Both the position numbers and the translations under genes were made by a program. A stretch of DNA of 64,000 nt, taken from contig NZ_CP111041.1 of the NCBI RefSeq assembly GCF_026248685.1, forward strand, positions 493,466-557,465. The letters are read 5' to 3'. The notes beneath the pieces were generated by a model. That model saw nothing but the letters and a program-made list of their open reading frames with translations, had not been told where the DNA came from and did no database searches. Shown here one piece after another: positions 62,737 through 64,000 of the stretch (position 1 is the first letter of the stretch; each line of letters opens with the position of its first letter). The DNA comes from Haladaptatus caseinilyticus. Its GTDB lineage: Archaea; Halobacteriota; Halobacteria; Halobacteriales; Haladaptataceae.

Positions 62737-63786
62737 CTACAGTTCACTGTCCGGGATGACGACGACCTTCCCGAAGCCCTCACGCTCTTCGATGATTTCG
62801 TGAGCCCGCTCGATGTCACTCATCGGCAGTGTCTCGCGGATGCGAGGTTCGAACGCGCCTTCCCAGACGAGATCGAGCACATCGTCGACTTCGCCAGGGG
62901 TTCCCATCGTCGAGCCGTAAATCTCCAACTGGTTCCAGAAGATGCTGTTGATATCCGTCTCGGGGTCGCGGCCAGTCGTGGCACCACACGTGACGATGCG
63001 TCCGCCCTTCGCAAGGCTGTCCAACGAGTCATTCCAGGTCGCTTTGCCGATGTGGTCTACAACCACGTCGACGCCGCGGTCGTCGGTCGCATCGGCAATG
63101 GCGTCGGCGAAGTTCTCCTCGTCATAGTTGATAGTGTGGTCAGCGCCGATGTCGGCGGCGTACTCCAATTTCTCCTCGGTGCTGGCGGTCGCGTATACCT
63201 CTGCACCGATATAGTCGGCAATTTGGACAGCGGCGTGTCCAACCCCCCCGCTAGCGCCGAGCACCAGGATCGACTCGCCGGGCTGGAGATCCGCGCGGGT
63301 GATGAGCATTCGCCAAGCCGTTTGGAAGACTAGCGGTGCCGCGGCCGCTGTTTCCCAGTCGACGTCCGCTGGGACGGAAACGAGATTTTCCGATGGTACC
63401 GCCGCTTTTTCGCTGTGGACGCCACGGACGTGTTCACCGATAATCTTGTAATCCGTACACATCGTCGGATCACCATCGCGACAAAACTCGCAGTGTCCGC
63501 ACGATAAACCTGCAGAGACTGCGACTCGGTCACCCGGCTCGAACCGGTCGACGTCTTCACCGACTTCCTCGACGACGCCAGCGGCGTCACTGCCTGGGAT
63601 GTGTGGCATCTCCAAATCGAGGCGCTCGAGCGCGCCCAGTCCCAGCCGAGTGAAGACGTCGAGGTGGTTTAGCGCACCGGCCTTCACATCGACGAGAACC
63701 TCGTCGCGGCCGATTTCAGGGTCGTCGAACTCATCGTATTCGAGAACGTCTTTGCGACCGTGCTCCGAAAACTGGACGGCTTTCAT
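62737..63786 (-). CDS. Zinc-dependent alcohol dehydrogenase family oxidoreductase (MDR)
   Basis: The start at 63786 (MKAVQFSEHGRKDVLEYDE) gives 349 residues. The GroES-like domain carries 'DVKAGALNHLDVFTRLG' and 'HIPGSDAAGVVEEVGEDVD'; the structural zinc set is 'CGHCEFCRDGDPTMC'; the Rossmann loop is 'LGASGGVGHAAVQIADYIGA'. The catalytic zinc cysteine position is replaced by Asn in 'ALNHLD', so the enzyme may be a quinone-oxidoreductase-like member rather than a true alcohol dehydrogenase. NADP preference is possible. Outside the direct repeats, so probably not part of the island. Confidence 0.88.
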   Translation of the reverse strand: MKAVQFSEHGRKDVLEYDEFDDPEIGRDEVLVDVKAGALNHLDVFTRLGLGALERLDLEMPHIPGSDAAGVVEEVGEDVDRFEPGDRVAVSAGLSCGHCEFCRDGDPTMCTDYKIIGEHVRGVHSEKAAVPSENLVSVPADVDWETAAAAPLVFQTAWRMLITRADLQPGESILVLGASGGVGHAAVQIADYIGAEVYATASTEEKLEYAADIGADHTINYDEENFADAIADATDDRGVDVVVDHIGKATWNDSLDSLAKGGRIVTCGATTGRDPETDINSIFWNQLEIYGSTMGTPGEVDDVLDLVWEGAFEPRIRETLPMSDIERAHEIIEEREGFGKVVVIPDSEL

Positions 63787-64000
63787 ACTAAGCATGAGAC
63801 CGACCATGGAAAAAATACTGATGGTTCCACGATTGTCTGCCGGTAGATCGACGATCGACGTAAATCCGTCTACGATTTAACCCCGACGATATTGCTGAAG
63901 TTCGTATGCGATCCGCGACCGCTTACGTCAGCTCTATGTATAATCTGTATCTAAATACGGTATTCATATTCTGTATATGGAAACCGAACTCAAATTCTGA
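63787..64000. other. Right-edge intergenic region
   Basis: About 210 bases upstream of the dehydrogenase gene, with an AT-rich stretch from about 63937 (atgtataatctgtatctaaa region). No gene is visible before the window ends. Confidence 0.4.

Noticed and set aside
41345..64000. A tRNA gene serving as integration site for the island or plasmid
   Set aside because: I looked through the gaps for a cloverleaf with a T-arm GGTTC-type core near the repeats and found none that holds together. An exact tRNA scan would settle this.

Overview
This window reads as DNA of a halophilic archaeon (class Halobacteria). Proteins are strongly acidic, many secreted proteins carry twin-arginine signals followed by a lipobox, several genes have TATA-like boxes about 27 bases before the start codon (leaderless promoters), and the families are typical of haloarchaea: DUF7344-type regulators, FilR1-type and TrmB-like regulators, a Tat-exported PhoX-like protein, an archaeal Orc1/Cdc6 initiator and a haloarchaeal fructose PTS. 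The genus cannot be fixed from sequence alone. A candidate replication origin lies inside the window, so it may be part of a megaplasmid or a chromosome region with a secondary origin.

Layout. 1-3.1 kb: surface polysaccharide genes on the minus strand (GT2 glycosyltransferase, Tat-exported beta-helix protein, truncated flippase). 3.4-11 kb: a sparsely coding, AT-rich stretch with regulators, two tandem small winged-helix paralogues, a TreT-like glycosyltransferase and probable gene remnants. 11.3-17.3 kb: a complete fructose phosphotransferase operon (pfkB-ptfC-ptfA-ptsH-ptsI-ptfB) convergent with glpR. 17.5-32.8 kb: PhoX-like protein, HAD phosphatase, an RND/MMPL exporter with a very long coiled coil co-transcribed with a TrmB-like regulator, a GH5-like glycosidase, a divergent pair of paralogous polytopic GT-C-like membrane proteins, and an orphan sugar-type binding protein. 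32.9-40.9 kb: a six-repeat homing-endonuclease-associated-repeat protein without a recognised nuclease domain, then a five-gene peptide-type ABC importer.

41.3-44.9 kb: orc1/cdc6 followed by nine copies of a 21-base element (eight direct, one inverted, with an AT-rich stretch between), the candidate origin. 44.9-61.8 kb: a catabolic island flanked by direct repeats of about 145 bp. Each repeat is followed by the same palindromic operator and then by an intact (right) or broken (left) copy of a tandem AbrB-like gene. The island holds an Lrp regulator, two ArgE/DapE-like M20 hydrolases, an SDR, an aldehyde dehydrogenase, an SSS symporter with a small partner, methylmalonate/malonate-semialdehyde dehydrogenase, a class III aminotransferase, a dihydropyrimidinase/hydantoinase, an LLM (probably F420-dependent) oxidoreductase, an N-carbamoyl amidohydrolase and an NCS1 permease. 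Together they would import a pyrimidine or hydantoin, open the ring, remove the carbamoyl group, transaminate the beta-amino acid and oxidise the semialdehyde to an acyl-CoA. No classical dihydropyrimidine dehydrogenase is present, which makes the LLM enzyme the best candidate for the ring redox step.

The strongest leads are (1) the duplicated AbrB-like gene/operator module bordering the island, with five copies of the palindrome GTTAGTAT-N3-ATACTAAC in the window, one of them upstream of orc1/cdc6; (2) the origin array; (3) the possible F420-linked pyrimidine pathway; and (4) the exporter with a 390-residue, sequon-rich coiled-coil hairpin.
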